A DNA stretch of 64,000 nt, taken from NCBI RefSeq assembly GCF_000797465.1, contig NZ_JSWG01000006.1:248001-312000 (forward strand), given 5' to 3'. Shown here one piece after another: positions 37,105 to 46,451 of the stretch. Every line of letters starts with the position of its first letter. Positions within the stretch are counted from its first letter, which is position 1. A model generated the notes under the pieces. That model was not told the DNA's origin and made no database searches. It worked only from the letters and a program-made list of their open reading frames with translations. The stretch comes from Psychroserpens jangbogonensis (GTDB taxonomy: Bacteria; Bacteroidota; Bacteroidia; Flavobacteriales; Flavobacteriaceae). Position numbers and translations under genes: made by a program.

Positions 37105-39666
37105 ATGCAAACTATTAATTTAAAACTTACATTGTTTATTTCTGCATTAGTATGCTCAACCTTTTTATACGCGCAAACTAATCCAGAAGTAAATTGCGAT
37201 GTACCCTCAACGTATTTTGTTGGTGAATATGAAATAGAAGATAATGAAGCCACGACTGGCCCAACAAATGCATCAAGTAATTTTGAATCAGGAACCTATT
37301 TAGTAACAGCAAATGGGACTATGCGTTCATTTCAGATTGGCTTGCTTCCAGGCTTTACTCCTAGTGCTTTCACCGTAGAATTAAATTTAGACTGTGGTAG
37401 TATTCAAATGACTGATATTGATCTAGATCTCTATTGTTCAATTAATACTTTAATATTCGCATCAACAAGTGATACAAACTCTACTACTTATGATTTAAGT
37501 GATGACAGCTCTTTTATTATAAATTATATTGAAGATCCATTAGGCTCATGTGGTGGTCCATTCGAATCTTCTTTTAGAATGACTAAAGTTTGTAGTACTC
37601 CTGAAAATATTACGTTTTCTAATGTCACGTCCTCTACAATTGATATGGATTGGATAGACCCAAACGATACTTTAAATACAGACATATCATATACAATAGA
37701 ATATGGTATTCCAGGATTTTCTCTTGGAAGTGGGCAAACTATAAATGATATATCAGGAGACAATTATACCATAGATAACTTGCAAGTAGATACCATGTAT
37801 GACTTCTTCATCTGGACAGAATGTTCTGACACAAATTCAAGTGCGGTTTTAGGCCCTTTTTCTCATGGTACTTTTATTAACCCTGTATTTGAAGTAGATA
37901 CAAACGGAGTGACTTGTTTATGTGTCGATGCTAACCTTGGTTATTCTGGAACAGTAACAATCAATGGCGAACAAAAAACATTTACAAAACGAAATCGGTC
38001 ACAACTTGAAGCCTTAATAAATAATGATATAAATGATCCAGAAATTGCGCTTACATGTACAACAGCAATACAAGATATGTCCTATTTATTTCAGAACAAA
38101 ACCGGTTTTAACCAGGATATTTCAAATTGGGATGTGAGTAGTGTTACGGATATGTCGTATATGTTTAATACAGACTTTAGTATCGACCCTCCATATTCAT
38201 CATTCAATGCAGATATCGGCTCTTGGGATGTATCTAGCGTGACAGATATGAGTCATATGTTTGAATATGCAATACGTTTTAATCAATCTATTGAAAATTG
38301 GGATGTTTCTGGTGTTGTAAATATGAGTTATATGTTTTCGACAGCTATCGGTTTTAATCAAAATATTAATTTATGGGATGTAAGTAATGTAACTGATATG
38401 TCTAACATGTTTGGTATGTACTTTTCAGCAGCTTCATCATTTTGGGGTACAAATAGAAGTGTTTTTAATACATCATTAAATAGTTGGGATGTCTCTAATG
38501 TAGTTGACATGAATCATATGTTCGATCATGCGATTAGCTTTAATCAACCATTAAATAATTGGGATGTTTCTAGTGTTACTGATATGAGCTATATGTTTCG
38601 TAGAACCTACGTTTTTGACCAACAGCTAAATAATTGGGATGTTTCTAATGTGACATATATGAGAAGTATGTTTGACCGTAGTTCAAATTTTAATCAACCA
38701 TTAAATGATTGGGATGTATCAAGTGTAACAAGCATGTTTGATTTATTTACTTATACAATTTACAATCATCCATTAGATAATTGGGATGTCTCTAATGTAG
38801 TGAGAATGGATAATATGTTTTATAGAAATGAAGTTTTCAATCAGCCATTAAACACATGGGATGTTTCGAATGTTGCTTATACAACTGGAATGTTCTATGA
38901 AGCTATTTCATTCAATCAGCCCCTAAATGATTGGGATATCTCGAGTATGCAAACTTGTTGGGGAATGTTTTACAAAGCTTTCTCTTTTAATCAAGATTTA
39001 AGCAATTGGGATACATCTAATATATTCAATGTTCGGGCGATGTTCTTACATGCAACAAGTTTTAATCATTCTATTGATAATTGGGATTTATCATCAGTAG
39101 CTCATGCTGATGATATGTTCAAAGGTGCAATTTCTTACAACCAGCCAATGAATAACATACAATTTTCAAATGCAACTAATATGCCTAGTATGTTTGAGGG
39201 AGCAGTTAGCTTTAATCAACCAATAGATAACTGGGACGTATCTTTAGTTGAAGAAATGGATGCTATGTTTAAAGATGCAACATCGTTTAATCAAGATATA
39301 TCTAACTGGTGTGTTGAACTTATACCAAACGAACCAACAGAATTTTCTATAAATTCACCATTACAGAATAATTTTAAACCAAATTGGGGCGAATCCGAAG
39401 CCTGTACGTTGAGTTTGTCTGATAACAACCTTGTCTTCTTTAAAATTTATCCTAATCCAGTTAGAGATAAAATGCACATAGAGACTAATGCTTTAGTAGG
39501 TGATTTAAAAATTACTGTTTTAGACATTTCAGGGAAAATTATCTATTCTCAAAATTTGGATACAATATCGACTGAAATTGATTTAGACTTTTTGAATTCA
39601 GGACTATATTTCTTGAAAATTTCAAATGCTAACAACCTACAGATTGAACGTTTTATTAAAGACTAA
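37105..39666 (+). CDS. BspA-like leucine-rich surface protein (DUF285 repeats) with T9SS sorting domain
   Basis: 853 residues. Signal peptide (LKLTLFISALVCSTFLYAQ), an N-terminal domain and fibronectin-III-like domain (~160-260), then about 17 DUF285 repeats of roughly 24-36 residues built on FNQPLNNWDVSNVTDM plus an aromatic and MF. The last ~75 residues (KIYPNPVRDKMHIETN ... LNSGLYFLKIS) are a type A T9SS sorting domain. The protein should be displayed on or released from the outer membrane, where such repeats form a solenoid for binding proteins or surfaces. The repeats match each other at nucleotide level, so copy number may vary between strains. Confidence 0.92.
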   Translation: MQTINLKLTLFISALVCSTFLYAQTNPEVNCDVPSTYFVGEYEIEDNEATTGPTNASSNFESGTYLVTANGTMRSFQIGLLPGFTPSAFTVELNLDCGSIQMTDIDLDLYCSINTLIFASTSDTNSTTYDLSDDSSFIINYIEDPLGSCGGPFESSFRMTKVCSTPENITFSNVTSSTIDMDWIDPNDTLNTDISYTIEYGIPGFSLGSGQTINDISGDNYTIDNLQVDTMYDFFIWTECSDTNSSAVLGPFSHGTFINPVFEVDTNGVTCLCVDANLGYSGTVTINGEQKTFTKRNRSQLEALINNDINDPEIALTCTTAIQDMSYLFQNKTGFNQDISNWDVSSVTDMSYMFNTDFSIDPPYSSFNADIGSWDVSSVTDMSHMFEYAIRFNQSIENWDVSGVVNMSYMFSTAIGFNQNINLWDVSNVTDMSNMFGMYFSAASSFWGTNRSVFNTSLNSWDVSNVVDMNHMFDHAISFNQPLNNWDVSSVTDMSYMFRRTYVFDQQLNNWDVSNVTYMRSMFDRSSNFNQPLNDWDVSSVTSMFDLFTYTIYNHPLDNWDVSNVVRMDNMFYRNEVFNQPLNTWDVSNVAYTTGMFYEAISFNQPLNDWDISSMQTCWGMFYKAFSFNQDLSNWDTSNIFNVRAMFLHATSFNHSIDNWDLSSVAHADDMFKGAISYNQPMNNIQFSNATNMPSMFEGAVSFNQPIDNWDVSLVEEMDAMFKDATSFNQDISNWCVELIPNEPTEFSINSPLQNNFKPNWGESEACTLSLSDNNLVFFKIYPNPVRDKMHIETNALVGDLKITVLDISGKIIYSQNLDTISTEIDLDFLNSGLYFLKISNANNLQIERFIKD

Positions 39667-39743
39667 TTTTTCGATATAAATCGAAATAAAAAATATTGAT
39701 AAAATCAACTTGAATAGCTCGGGTTAAAACAAAAATTATATTT

Positions 39744-39773
39744 TTCATTCCACACGCATTACTCTTACACTCT
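39744..39773 (+). repeat. Dispersed intergenic motif, copy 2
   Basis: TTCATTCCACACGCATTACT followed by CTTACACTCT, the most diverged copy. A hairpin CTCCTAT/ATAGGAG follows at 39863-39884 in the same spacer. Confidence 0.35.
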
Positions 39774-39911
39774 TATTGTTTTTAGAAATCGTGAACCTCA
39801 CAAGTTCGGTTTACACTTCTCTCCTATCGTACCTTCGTACAAAGAGTGCTTAACTCGCTCCACTCCTATTTTAATACATAGGAGCTTATGAATCTTATAA
39901 AAAACACTTAT

Positions 39912-42650
39912 TTAATTGTCCTTTTCCAATACTTCAGGACCCAAACGATTTTTACTCAAATGTGGTATGCCTTCTTTAATCCAAAGTGGCGCTTCAGCAT
40001 CTTTTAGATAGTAATCAAAATACTGCTTCATACGAATCTGAAAATCCTTTTGGTTGGCCTCAATCTTTAAATGATGTGGTTCTCCTGGATAAGACAATAA
40101 TATCACTTCTTTGCCCAATCGTCTTGCTGCCGAGTAATACTCTAAACCTTGATTCCAATCTACTGCTCCATCACTAGTGCCATGAAGAATTAGGAAAGGT
40201 GTTGCAATCTTATGTGCATGATGCAAAGGCGATTGACTACGATAGAGTTCCATGTTTTCCCATGGGCTTACTCCCATTCTACCTTGTGACCATTCTAGAA
40301 GTGGACCATTCGAAAAACCTGCACGTTTGTAATTTACATTGTACATACTAATCAAATTAGTTAATGGTGCTCCAGTAACTACAGCAGCAAACATATTTGT
40401 TTGAGTCACGATAAAAGAAGACTCGTAACCTCCCCAACTATGGCCTTGTATTCCAACTCTAGCTGGATCTGCATAACCTAGTTTAATCACTTCCTTAACG
40501 GCACTTGTAACATCATCTAAAGCTGATGAGCCCGGTAAACCTATATCATAAACGATGTCTGGCATCAATACCAAATAGCCATTACTAGCATACGTCGACA
40601 TGTGTGGTCTATCATCATACGTAGGCATCGAATATAAGTGGTGTCTCTGCGACATTTTCTCATAGAAATATACAATCATTGGATAGGTCTTAGAAGCATC
40701 ATAATCTGCAGGTAAGGCTAAAGTCGCTTGCAACTCATGTCCTCTCTCGTCTGTATAATCTACCAATATCCTTTTTCCCCATTTATAATCGGATTGCTGT
40801 GGGTTGGCATTTGTAATTTTCTTAGATTTTGAAAATGTCAAATCTGTCACCCAATAATCAGGGAAATCAATAAAAGTCTGTTCGGTATACATAATTTTGT
40901 TTGTATCCTTTGCCTTGGTTGCTCTTCCAATCATTTTATCTTCATAACGCAATACGCTTGGCTTTTCGCCTACCACTACTTCATAGTATCCCGATTTCTT
41001 TGTTTTCTCTCCATAAGCTGAAAGTAATAACGGTTTTGTTAAATCGAACGTCTTAGCTTCAGGATCTAATTGCACAAATCTAAAACGAATGCTTCCATCA
41101 TTCCCAATGCCTTGAGTAAGGTTTGCTGAAGCATCAGATTTTAGCCCAATAGTCCATAAATCATATTTGTGATTGAGAATCAACGTAGAACCATCTTTAG
41201 ACCATCCAGCTATGCCATAAGTACGCTTTTCTACAGGTTTGTCATCATCTTCATCTATAAAACTGGTTCCTGTTCTATCTGTTAAATTAGTTAGATTTCC
41301 AGTCGCGAAATTATAACCCATTACAGCTCCATCTCTAGAGAACAGAGCCCATTCACCATTTGGAGACATACCCATATTTCTATACACACGTTCTGCAATT
41401 AATGTCTTTGCTCCTGTACTCGTATTGATACTATACAAGTCTTCATAACCGCCTGGTATGTTAACATCTTTGCGATATAAAGTATCTACACGTCCAACAG
41501 CCCATTCCTTCTTTTCACTGATGCTGACAGAAGGCATATCTTCACTTTCCAATTGCATAAATCTCTTGTTTCCAAGATTTAATACGGAAGTAAACGTTGA
41601 CTTTCGGTCACGTTTAGATTGAACCATTTGACGAGATTGTAAACGCTCATCTTTCCAGTGCCAAACATCGACATTGGCTGTAAGAGAATCTTCTTTTTTT
41701 AATTTGGTTTGTTGCGCCTTCACACCATGGAATAATTTGGTGCCAGCTTCATTCCATGTCAATTCACCATACTCACTAATGACCATGTTTTTAGGAAAAT
41801 TTGCATCTACTACTGGTGAATACGCAGATTGCAGCCCAAGTGTTGTCATACCAGGAGCTAAATTTGAAGTCCAGTAAACTGTATTGTCGCGTTCAATATT
41901 ATCATCTTCTTTTGCACCAAATAATGCTGCTATTTGATTGCTCTCTTTATTCCAAGTCAATTGAGAATACGTAAAACTTCCTGTGTGCAATGCCCATGTT
42001 CGTAAGTTACTTAGATCAATTACATAGATACCATTACCATTATCTCCGTCTGCATCAATCAAATAAGAAAAGAGTGAGCCTTCTTTATTAAAGGCATAGC
42101 TAGAGACATTTCCAATATTTAGTGTCTTATCTCCTTGCAAATCCTTAAGCAGTAAATCACTTCCTTTATGATCCGCCTTTTTATCGCTACGATTTTTATG
42201 AATTGCGATAAACTTGGACGTTTTTGAAAAACTGAATGCCCTAACACTTGTAACATCTGAAACTTCATTGGTTTCAACGTTTAGAATTTGAAGATCACTT
42301 AAAACGGGCTTTTTAGATTTCTTAAGCTTATCTGCATCTTCTTTTGCTGGATCTACTAAATAAGCTAACCATTTACTATCATCAGAAAAAGAAACTTTTT
42401 TTCCATTAATTAAAGTACGTAGCGTGTCACCATCAACTTTGCGAATATGCAATGTTGCATCACCTTCATTTGGTTCATAAGCATAGGTCATGAAACTTCC
42501 ATTGGGTGAAATGGCTGTTTGTCTTATTCTATTCCATTGTGCATAATCCTCTAGTGTTAGAGGTTTTTGGGTTTGGCTAAAACTTAATTGACTACAAATC
42601 AGGAGGGCAAAAACGGAAATAAAAATGCGGTAATTTGAGAGGATTTTCAT
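39912..42650 (-). CDS. S9-family prolyl oligopeptidase-like peptidase
   Basis: 912 residues with a signal peptide (IFISVFALLICSQLSFSQ). An N-terminal seven-bladed beta-propeller (to ~640) is followed by an alpha/beta hydrolase domain with the catalytic triad: Ser in GIQGHSWGGYES (~736), Asp in HGTSDGAVDWNQ and His in GEPHHLK. Family members cleave peptides after Pro or other residues in the periplasm and help peptide use. Somewhat longer than dipeptidyl peptidases but in the range of Bacteroidota S9 members. Single gene; no T9SS tail, so periplasmic is most likely. Confidence 0.93.
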   Translation of the reverse strand: MKILSNYRIFISVFALLICSQLSFSQTQKPLTLEDYAQWNRIRQTAISPNGSFMTYAYEPNEGDATLHIRKVDGDTLRTLINGKKVSFSDDSKWLAYLVDPAKEDADKLKKSKKPVLSDLQILNVETNEVSDVTSVRAFSFSKTSKFIAIHKNRSDKKADHKGSDLLLKDLQGDKTLNIGNVSSYAFNKEGSLFSYLIDADGDNGNGIYVIDLSNLRTWALHTGSFTYSQLTWNKESNQIAALFGAKEDDNIERDNTVYWTSNLAPGMTTLGLQSAYSPVVDANFPKNMVISEYGELTWNEAGTKLFHGVKAQQTKLKKEDSLTANVDVWHWKDERLQSRQMVQSKRDRKSTFTSVLNLGNKRFMQLESEDMPSVSISEKKEWAVGRVDTLYRKDVNIPGGYEDLYSINTSTGAKTLIAERVYRNMGMSPNGEWALFSRDGAVMGYNFATGNLTNLTDRTGTSFIDEDDDKPVEKRTYGIAGWSKDGSTLILNHKYDLWTIGLKSDASANLTQGIGNDGSIRFRFVQLDPEAKTFDLTKPLLLSAYGEKTKKSGYYEVVVGEKPSVLRYEDKMIGRATKAKDTNKIMYTEQTFIDFPDYWVTDLTFSKSKKITNANPQQSDYKWGKRILVDYTDERGHELQATLALPADYDASKTYPMIVYFYEKMSQRHHLYSMPTYDDRPHMSTYASNGYLVLMPDIVYDIGLPGSSALDDVTSAVKEVIKLGYADPARVGIQGHSWGGYESSFIVTQTNMFAAVVTGAPLTNLISMYNVNYKRAGFSNGPLLEWSQGRMGVSPWENMELYRSQSPLHHAHKIATPFLILHGTSDGAVDWNQGLEYYSAARRLGKEVILLSYPGEPHHLKIEANQKDFQIRMKQYFDYYLKDAEAPLWIKEGIPHLSKNRLGPEVLEKDN

Positions 42651-42748
42651 GTATAATTGGTTAGATAATTTCTACCCAAATATAACTTTATTTAATACGA
42701 ATTAAAACTCTTAATGGTCGGAACATATAACAAGTAGTTAACAACGTA

Positions 42749-42780
42749 TTCTATTTCATACACATTGTGCTTCACTCCTA
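42749..42780 (+). repeat. Dispersed intergenic motif, copy 3
   Basis: TTCTATTTCATACACATTGT followed by GCTTCACTCCTA. The TGCTTCACTCCTA end is identical in copy 4. Confidence 0.4.
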
Positions 42781-42824
42781 CATTCTCCTATAAAAATTGA
42801 TAAAACTAATAAGCTTTAAGGCGT

Positions 42825-43277
42825 CTATTGTGCTTCTTCAAGAATACGTTTAGACTTTCTATAGGTATACTTTGGGTAAATAGCACGTTTAGCAAAACGA
42901 TTTAGATTTCCAGCATTGTACATTTTTTGATACACCTGTTTGGTGATTCCAAAATATTCATAAGTAGAACCATCTGTAAAGGTGATTTCTAACAATAAAC
43001 CTTTATGTTGGTAATCTGCAATAGCTGAATTAGTAATCGTTTCAGTGTATACTGGTAAGTTTTTCTCTTTAGTTTCAGGAGCCATACTCACCAAGAAGTG
43101 ATATCCATCTATAACTTTTCGGCTATTTAGTTCTGCCTCTTCCTGCAAAGCATCTCCATTTTGGAACTTATCTGGATGCCATTCTTTTACTAAATTTCTA
43201 TAACTCTTCTTAAGAGATTTAAGATCGATTTCATTTTCGACACCAAATAATTTCTTGTACTCATTAATACGCTTCAT
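42825..43277 (-). CDS. DnaJ-KTSC domain fusion protein
   Basis: 150 residues from the ATG at 43277 (a GTG two codons earlier is also in frame). Residues 1-~70 are a J domain with helix II LKSLKKSYRNLVKEW and the HPD motif at 34-36, which stimulates Hsp70 ATPase. Residues ~90-150 are a KTSC domain, ending IYPKYTYRK; its central strand is GLLLEITFTDGSTYEYFGIT. KTSC domains are named for lysyl-tRNA synthetase C-terminus-like context and are thought to bind nucleic acid or protein. This pairs DnaK recruitment with a small binding domain. Cytoplasmic. Domain assignments good; client unknown. Confidence 0.85.
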   Translation of the reverse strand: MKRINEYKKLFGVENEIDLKSLKKSYRNLVKEWHPDKFQNGDALQEEAELNSRKVIDGYHFLVSMAPETKEKNLPVYTETITNSAIADYQHKGLLLEITFTDGSTYEYFGITKQVYQKMYNAGNLNRFAKRAIYPKYTYRKSKRILEEAQ

Positions 43278-43346
43278 AACCACTAATTTTATTGCGGCGC
43301 GAAACTACATCTTTTTAATGGATTTGCCTTTATAATTCTATAAGTA

Positions 43347-44396
43347 TCAGGAAAGTTGCTTTCTATATGCTGATGGTGTCGTGCTTTCAAATTTTTTAAA
43401 AGCACTATTAAATGAAGATAAGCTACTAAACCCTGTATCAAAAGCTATTGAAGAAATAGTGAATTTTTCATTTTCGATATTAGAAAGCAATTCTTTAGCA
43501 TCTTGAATTCGGTAATAATTAATAAAATCATTAAAATTTTGCCTCGCGTGTTCATTAATAACCGATGATATTAATTGTGTGCTTTTTCCAACCATCTTGC
43601 TAAGTTTAGAAAGAGACAAATCGGGTTCGAGATACCATTTTTTGTCTACGACCAACTGAATGATTTCATTGAATAAAGCATGGTTTTCATTTGCTTTAAA
43701 CACATCGCCATCTAGATCAGCCGCTTTTAATTGAAATGCTTTATAACTTAAAAAATAAATGGTCAATGAATATGCCATTGGTCCAACGACATAAGGTATC
43801 GCATCATCAAGAATATTCAGTACATAAGATGCCCAAATAACAACCAAACCAATAATTAGAAATCGCAACCAATCTAAAATAGATCTTTGCGATTTTGTTA
43901 GAAGTGTTGTCTCATGAGCTTTTTTTACTCGCTTCATTATCATCCATGATATGGCAATATAAAAAGCTAAATGCAGGTAAATAAAGATGAGTCCACTTCC
44001 AAAAATGATAATGACTAGTTTGCTACTCTCATACCATTCTTTGGTAACGAAAAGACTAGCAATAAAAATCAATACAAATGGGATTAATTCAAGATAGTGC
44101 GACTTTGTAAGCGTGAAATTTGGACGTGTCATACCCAAAACATACCATCTCAACAAAGGTCCTATTAATAGTAAAATGGTTAAACCAGCAAAAATAAAAA
44201 TAGGCTCCAGTCCATCTCCAAAATTCAGCATAACAGACTTACCAATCCGAAAAGCCATAAAAACAAGAATCAATCCCAATAATAGATTGGTCAATGTTTT
44301 TTTCTTCTTAAAAATGCAGAGGTACAAAGCAAATAGAATTCCATGCAACAGTCCTGCACTACTTAGAATAATAAGAAGAATTTCTAATAAATCCAT
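43347..44396 (-). CDS. AraC-family regulator with seven-helix membrane N-terminus
   Basis: 349 residues. The first ~225 hold seven hydrophobic helices; residues ~245-349 are an AraC/XylS double HTH (LSLSKLSKMVGKSTQLISSV; FTISSIAFDTGFSSLSSFNS, ending FKKFESTTPSAYRKQ). A membrane-bound regulator that could sense a small molecule in the membrane and act on DNA directly. A second protein of the same design occurs at 56819-57973. The neighbouring DJ-1/PfpI gene lies upstream on the same strand, 100 bases away, and may be a target. Signal unknown. Confidence 0.9.
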   Translation of the reverse strand: MDLLEILLIILSSAGLLHGILFALYLCIFKKKKTLTNLLLGLILVFMAFRIGKSVMLNFGDGLEPIFIFAGLTILLLIGPLLRWYVLGMTRPNFTLTKSHYLELIPFVLIFIASLFVTKEWYESSKLVIIIFGSGLIFIYLHLAFYIAISWMIMKRVKKAHETTLLTKSQRSILDWLRFLIIGLVVIWASYVLNILDDAIPYVVGPMAYSLTIYFLSYKAFQLKAADLDGDVFKANENHALFNEIIQLVVDKKWYLEPDLSLSKLSKMVGKSTQLISSVINEHARQNFNDFINYYRIQDAKELLSNIENEKFTISSIAFDTGFSSLSSFNSAFKKFESTTPSAYRKQLS

Positions 44397-44501
44397 GAAC
44401 TCGTTTTATTTAAATCTTAGGGTATTTGATGGACTACAAATTTATTTATTTTACTAAACTAAGGTTTTCTAAATGAAGTAAACAAACAACATACCTACAC
44501 A

Positions 44502-45605
44502 TTATTGATCATTTGCTTTTTCTTTAGCATAAGAGGTTAAATTGACTAGTGAAATAAATCTTCCAGGTTCACCTTTCATCACAGCCATCACACTATGCAT
44601 TGCTAGAAGTATTCTGTCAACTGGCTTATTTTCAGCTATACTCATTTGGTCTATTAAATCCTTTGCTTGTTGTGATCCTTGAGTTTCAAAAACCTCTAAA
44701 ATTTCTACAGCATTCTCTTCAGCAGTAATTTCTCTATATTTTGGTGTAAAGCCTAATTGCGCCACCATAGTTTCTGCTAGTTTCCATGTAGACCACGGAT
44801 TTTGGCCTGTTATCAAATTGTTGTCATGGCTTATTTTTTCTAAATACATGGTTCCTTCATTAAAACGTGCACCTTGTTCTGATAATTTGTCTTGTAGTAA
44901 AAACGGAAATATGGTTTCCGCATCTGGAATCAGTAATAATTCTTCTTCGTTAGTAAAGCTACTTACTTTTTTGTTTTCAAGTAACGGACGACCATTCTCT
45001 TGTTTCACATTTACTAAAGCTGCAGGTCCATGACAAACAGCACCTACAACCTTATCAGCTTGATAAAGTTCTCTTACAATAGACTGTATATGTTTGTTTT
45101 CTGGAAAGTCGAACATGGCTCCCTTTCCTCCTACGAAAAAGATGGCTTCGTAATCTTCAGAAACTATTTCTTCTAATGGAATGGTATGACTTGTTTTATT
45201 CTGAGCAATAGCATCATTCAAAAAGGCATAATCAAATATTCCCATATCATCTTCATCAAGAACCACAGGAGCTTTTCCTCCAAGCGGACTAGCAACATCA
45301 ACTGTAAAACCATTGGCTTGAAACACATAATATGCACGTGCTAACTCAGTAAGTTCGTAACCAGTTACTTTACCACTAGTTCCCATAGTATCGGTACTCG
45401 TCACAACCGTTAAAATTTTTCCTCGATAAGGCTCTAAATTTTCAGACAAATAAGGAATGTCTGAAACTTGTGAAATTGTCACATCAAAATTTGGATCAGG
45501 TTTAGGTAATAAACTTATAAACCACCAGCCAAAAACAGCTAGAACAATAATAAGACTCGTAAAACTAATTAGGACCCATTTGATAATTGGATATTTTTTA
45601 AACAT
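44502..45605 (-). CDS. Membrane-anchored DJ-1/PfpI-family protein
   Basis: 367 residues from the ATG at 45605; a TTG 16 codons earlier was rejected. One N-terminal membrane helix (WVLISFTSLIIVLAVFGWWF), then a class-I glutamine-amidotransferase-like (DJ-1/PfpI) domain at ~45-290: Glu/Gly elbow AIFFVGGKGAMFDFPEN and nucleophile Cys in VGAVCHGPAALVN. A C-terminal ~70-residue helical extension follows. Relatives act as glyoxalase III, proteases or chaperones; the anchored form with an extension is not typical. It is divergent from the tetR-led export operon. Confidence 0.85.
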   Translation of the reverse strand: MFKKYPIIKWVLISFTSLIIVLAVFGWWFISLLPKPDPNFDVTISQVSDIPYLSENLEPYRGKILTVVTSTDTMGTSGKVTGYELTELARAYYVFQANGFTVDVASPLGGKAPVVLDEDDMGIFDYAFLNDAIAQNKTSHTIPLEEIVSEDYEAIFFVGGKGAMFDFPENKHIQSIVRELYQADKVVGAVCHGPAALVNVKQENGRPLLENKKVSSFTNEEELLLIPDAETIFPFLLQDKLSEQGARFNEGTMYLEKISHDNNLITGQNPWSTWKLAETMVAQLGFTPKYREITAEENAVEILEVFETQGSQQAKDLIDQMSIAENKPVDRILLAMHSVMAVMKGEPGRFISLVNLTSYAKEKANDQ

Positions 45606-45713
45606 AACATTGGTATTAAGATTATGAAGCAAATCAAAGTAAAATAAGGGCAAGAAGCTGTCGGAATGATAATTTCGTCAGAGCAAAAATTATTTAATTA
45701 CTGTAAATGACTG

Positions 45714-45742
45714 GTCCAAACACATGTTCGTGCTTCACTCCT
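45714..45742 (+). repeat. Dispersed intergenic motif, copy 4
   Basis: TCCAAACACATGTTCGTGCT followed by TCACTCCTA; the last 13 bases equal copy 3. Confidence 0.4.
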
Positions 45743-45797
45743 ATCTGATTTAGTAAAACTTTATGAGTTCAACTATTTACCTCAAATAAATATATCG

Positions 45798-45805
45798 TAT
45801 ATTTG
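45798..45805 (+). promoter_or_regulatory. -7 box of the tetR-tolC export operon
   Basis: TATATTTG matches TAnnTTTG. It ends one base before the palindrome at 45806-45821 and 31 bases before the tetR ATG. No -33 TTG at 17-23 bases. Confidence 0.6.
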
Positions 45806-45821
45806 TTAACCATATGGTTAA
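45806..45821. promoter_or_regulatory. Perfect 16-bp palindrome, likely TetR operator
   Basis: TTAACCATATGGTTAA is its own reverse complement. It starts right after the -7 box, exactly where a repressor would block RNA polymerase, and precedes a tetR gene by 14 bases. Self-control by the encoded TetR protein is the natural reading (inference). Confidence 0.7.
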
Positions 45822-45835
45822 ACCGAATAGTTAAG

Positions 45836-46450
45836 ATGAAGAAAACAAAAGATGAAAATACAGAAGAACAAATCCTAGATGCGGCGAAAAATGTGTTTCA
45901 GACCAAAGGAATGGATGGTGCACGAATGCAAGAAATTGCAGATAAAGCTGGCATTAACAAAGCCATGTTGCACTACTACTACAGAAGCAAACAACTGCTT
46001 TTTGAAGCTGTTTTTAAAAACGCATTCTCATTATTAGCACCTCAATTAAACGCCGTTTTAAATGATGATTCTTCTATTGAAGACAAAGTAAAAAACTTTA
46101 CTTCAAACTATATATCATTCATTATAAAGCATCCCTATTTGCCGACTTTTATTATCCAAGAATTGAATAGGAATCCAGATTTCATTCTAGGAATGAAGAA
46201 CAACAAAGGGTTTCCTAATCTCGAAAAATTCAAGAAGCAAGTAGCTTATGAAGTCGAAAAAGGAATTATAAAACCAATTGGTGCCGAACAATTATTCATC
46301 AATATTCTAGCACTTAACGTGTTTCCTTTTATTGCTAAACCTTTAATTATGGCCTTAATCAATGTCGATAATGAAGCCTACAAACAATTAATAGAAGCGC
46401 GTAAAATTGAAGTCGCCAATTTTATTATCAATTCAATAAAGAACACATAA
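45836..46450 (+). CDS. TetR/AcrR-family repressor of the export operon (CecR-like position)
   Basis: 204 residues from the ATG at 45836; an earlier TTG at 45803 lies inside the -7 box and operator and was rejected. N-terminal HTH at ~10-55 (EEQILDAAKNVFQTKGMDGA, then KAGINKAMLHYYYRSK) and a helical ligand domain. First gene of a run of nine with spacings from overlap to 60 bases. In E. coli the cecR-ybhGFSR operon also begins with a TetR regulator, and this locus has the same order. Ligand unknown, probably a toxic amphipathic compound. Confidence 0.92.
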   Translation: MKKTKDENTEEQILDAAKNVFQTKGMDGARMQEIADKAGINKAMLHYYYRSKQLLFEAVFKNAFSLLAPQLNAVLNDDSSIEDKVKNFTSNYISFIIKHPYLPTFIIQELNRNPDFILGMKNNKGFPNLEKFKKQVAYEVEKGIIKPIGAEQLFINILALNVFPFIAKPLIMALINVDNEAYKQLIEARKIEVANFIINSIKNT

Positions 46451-46451
46451 A

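Noticed and set aside
39863-39884. Terminator between the BspA-like and S9 genes
   Set aside because: The CTCCTAT/ATAGGAG hairpin has no T run on either side; kept only as a note.
45773-45797. -33 element of the export operon promoter
   Set aside because: No TTG or TTTG at 17-23 bases before TATATTTG.
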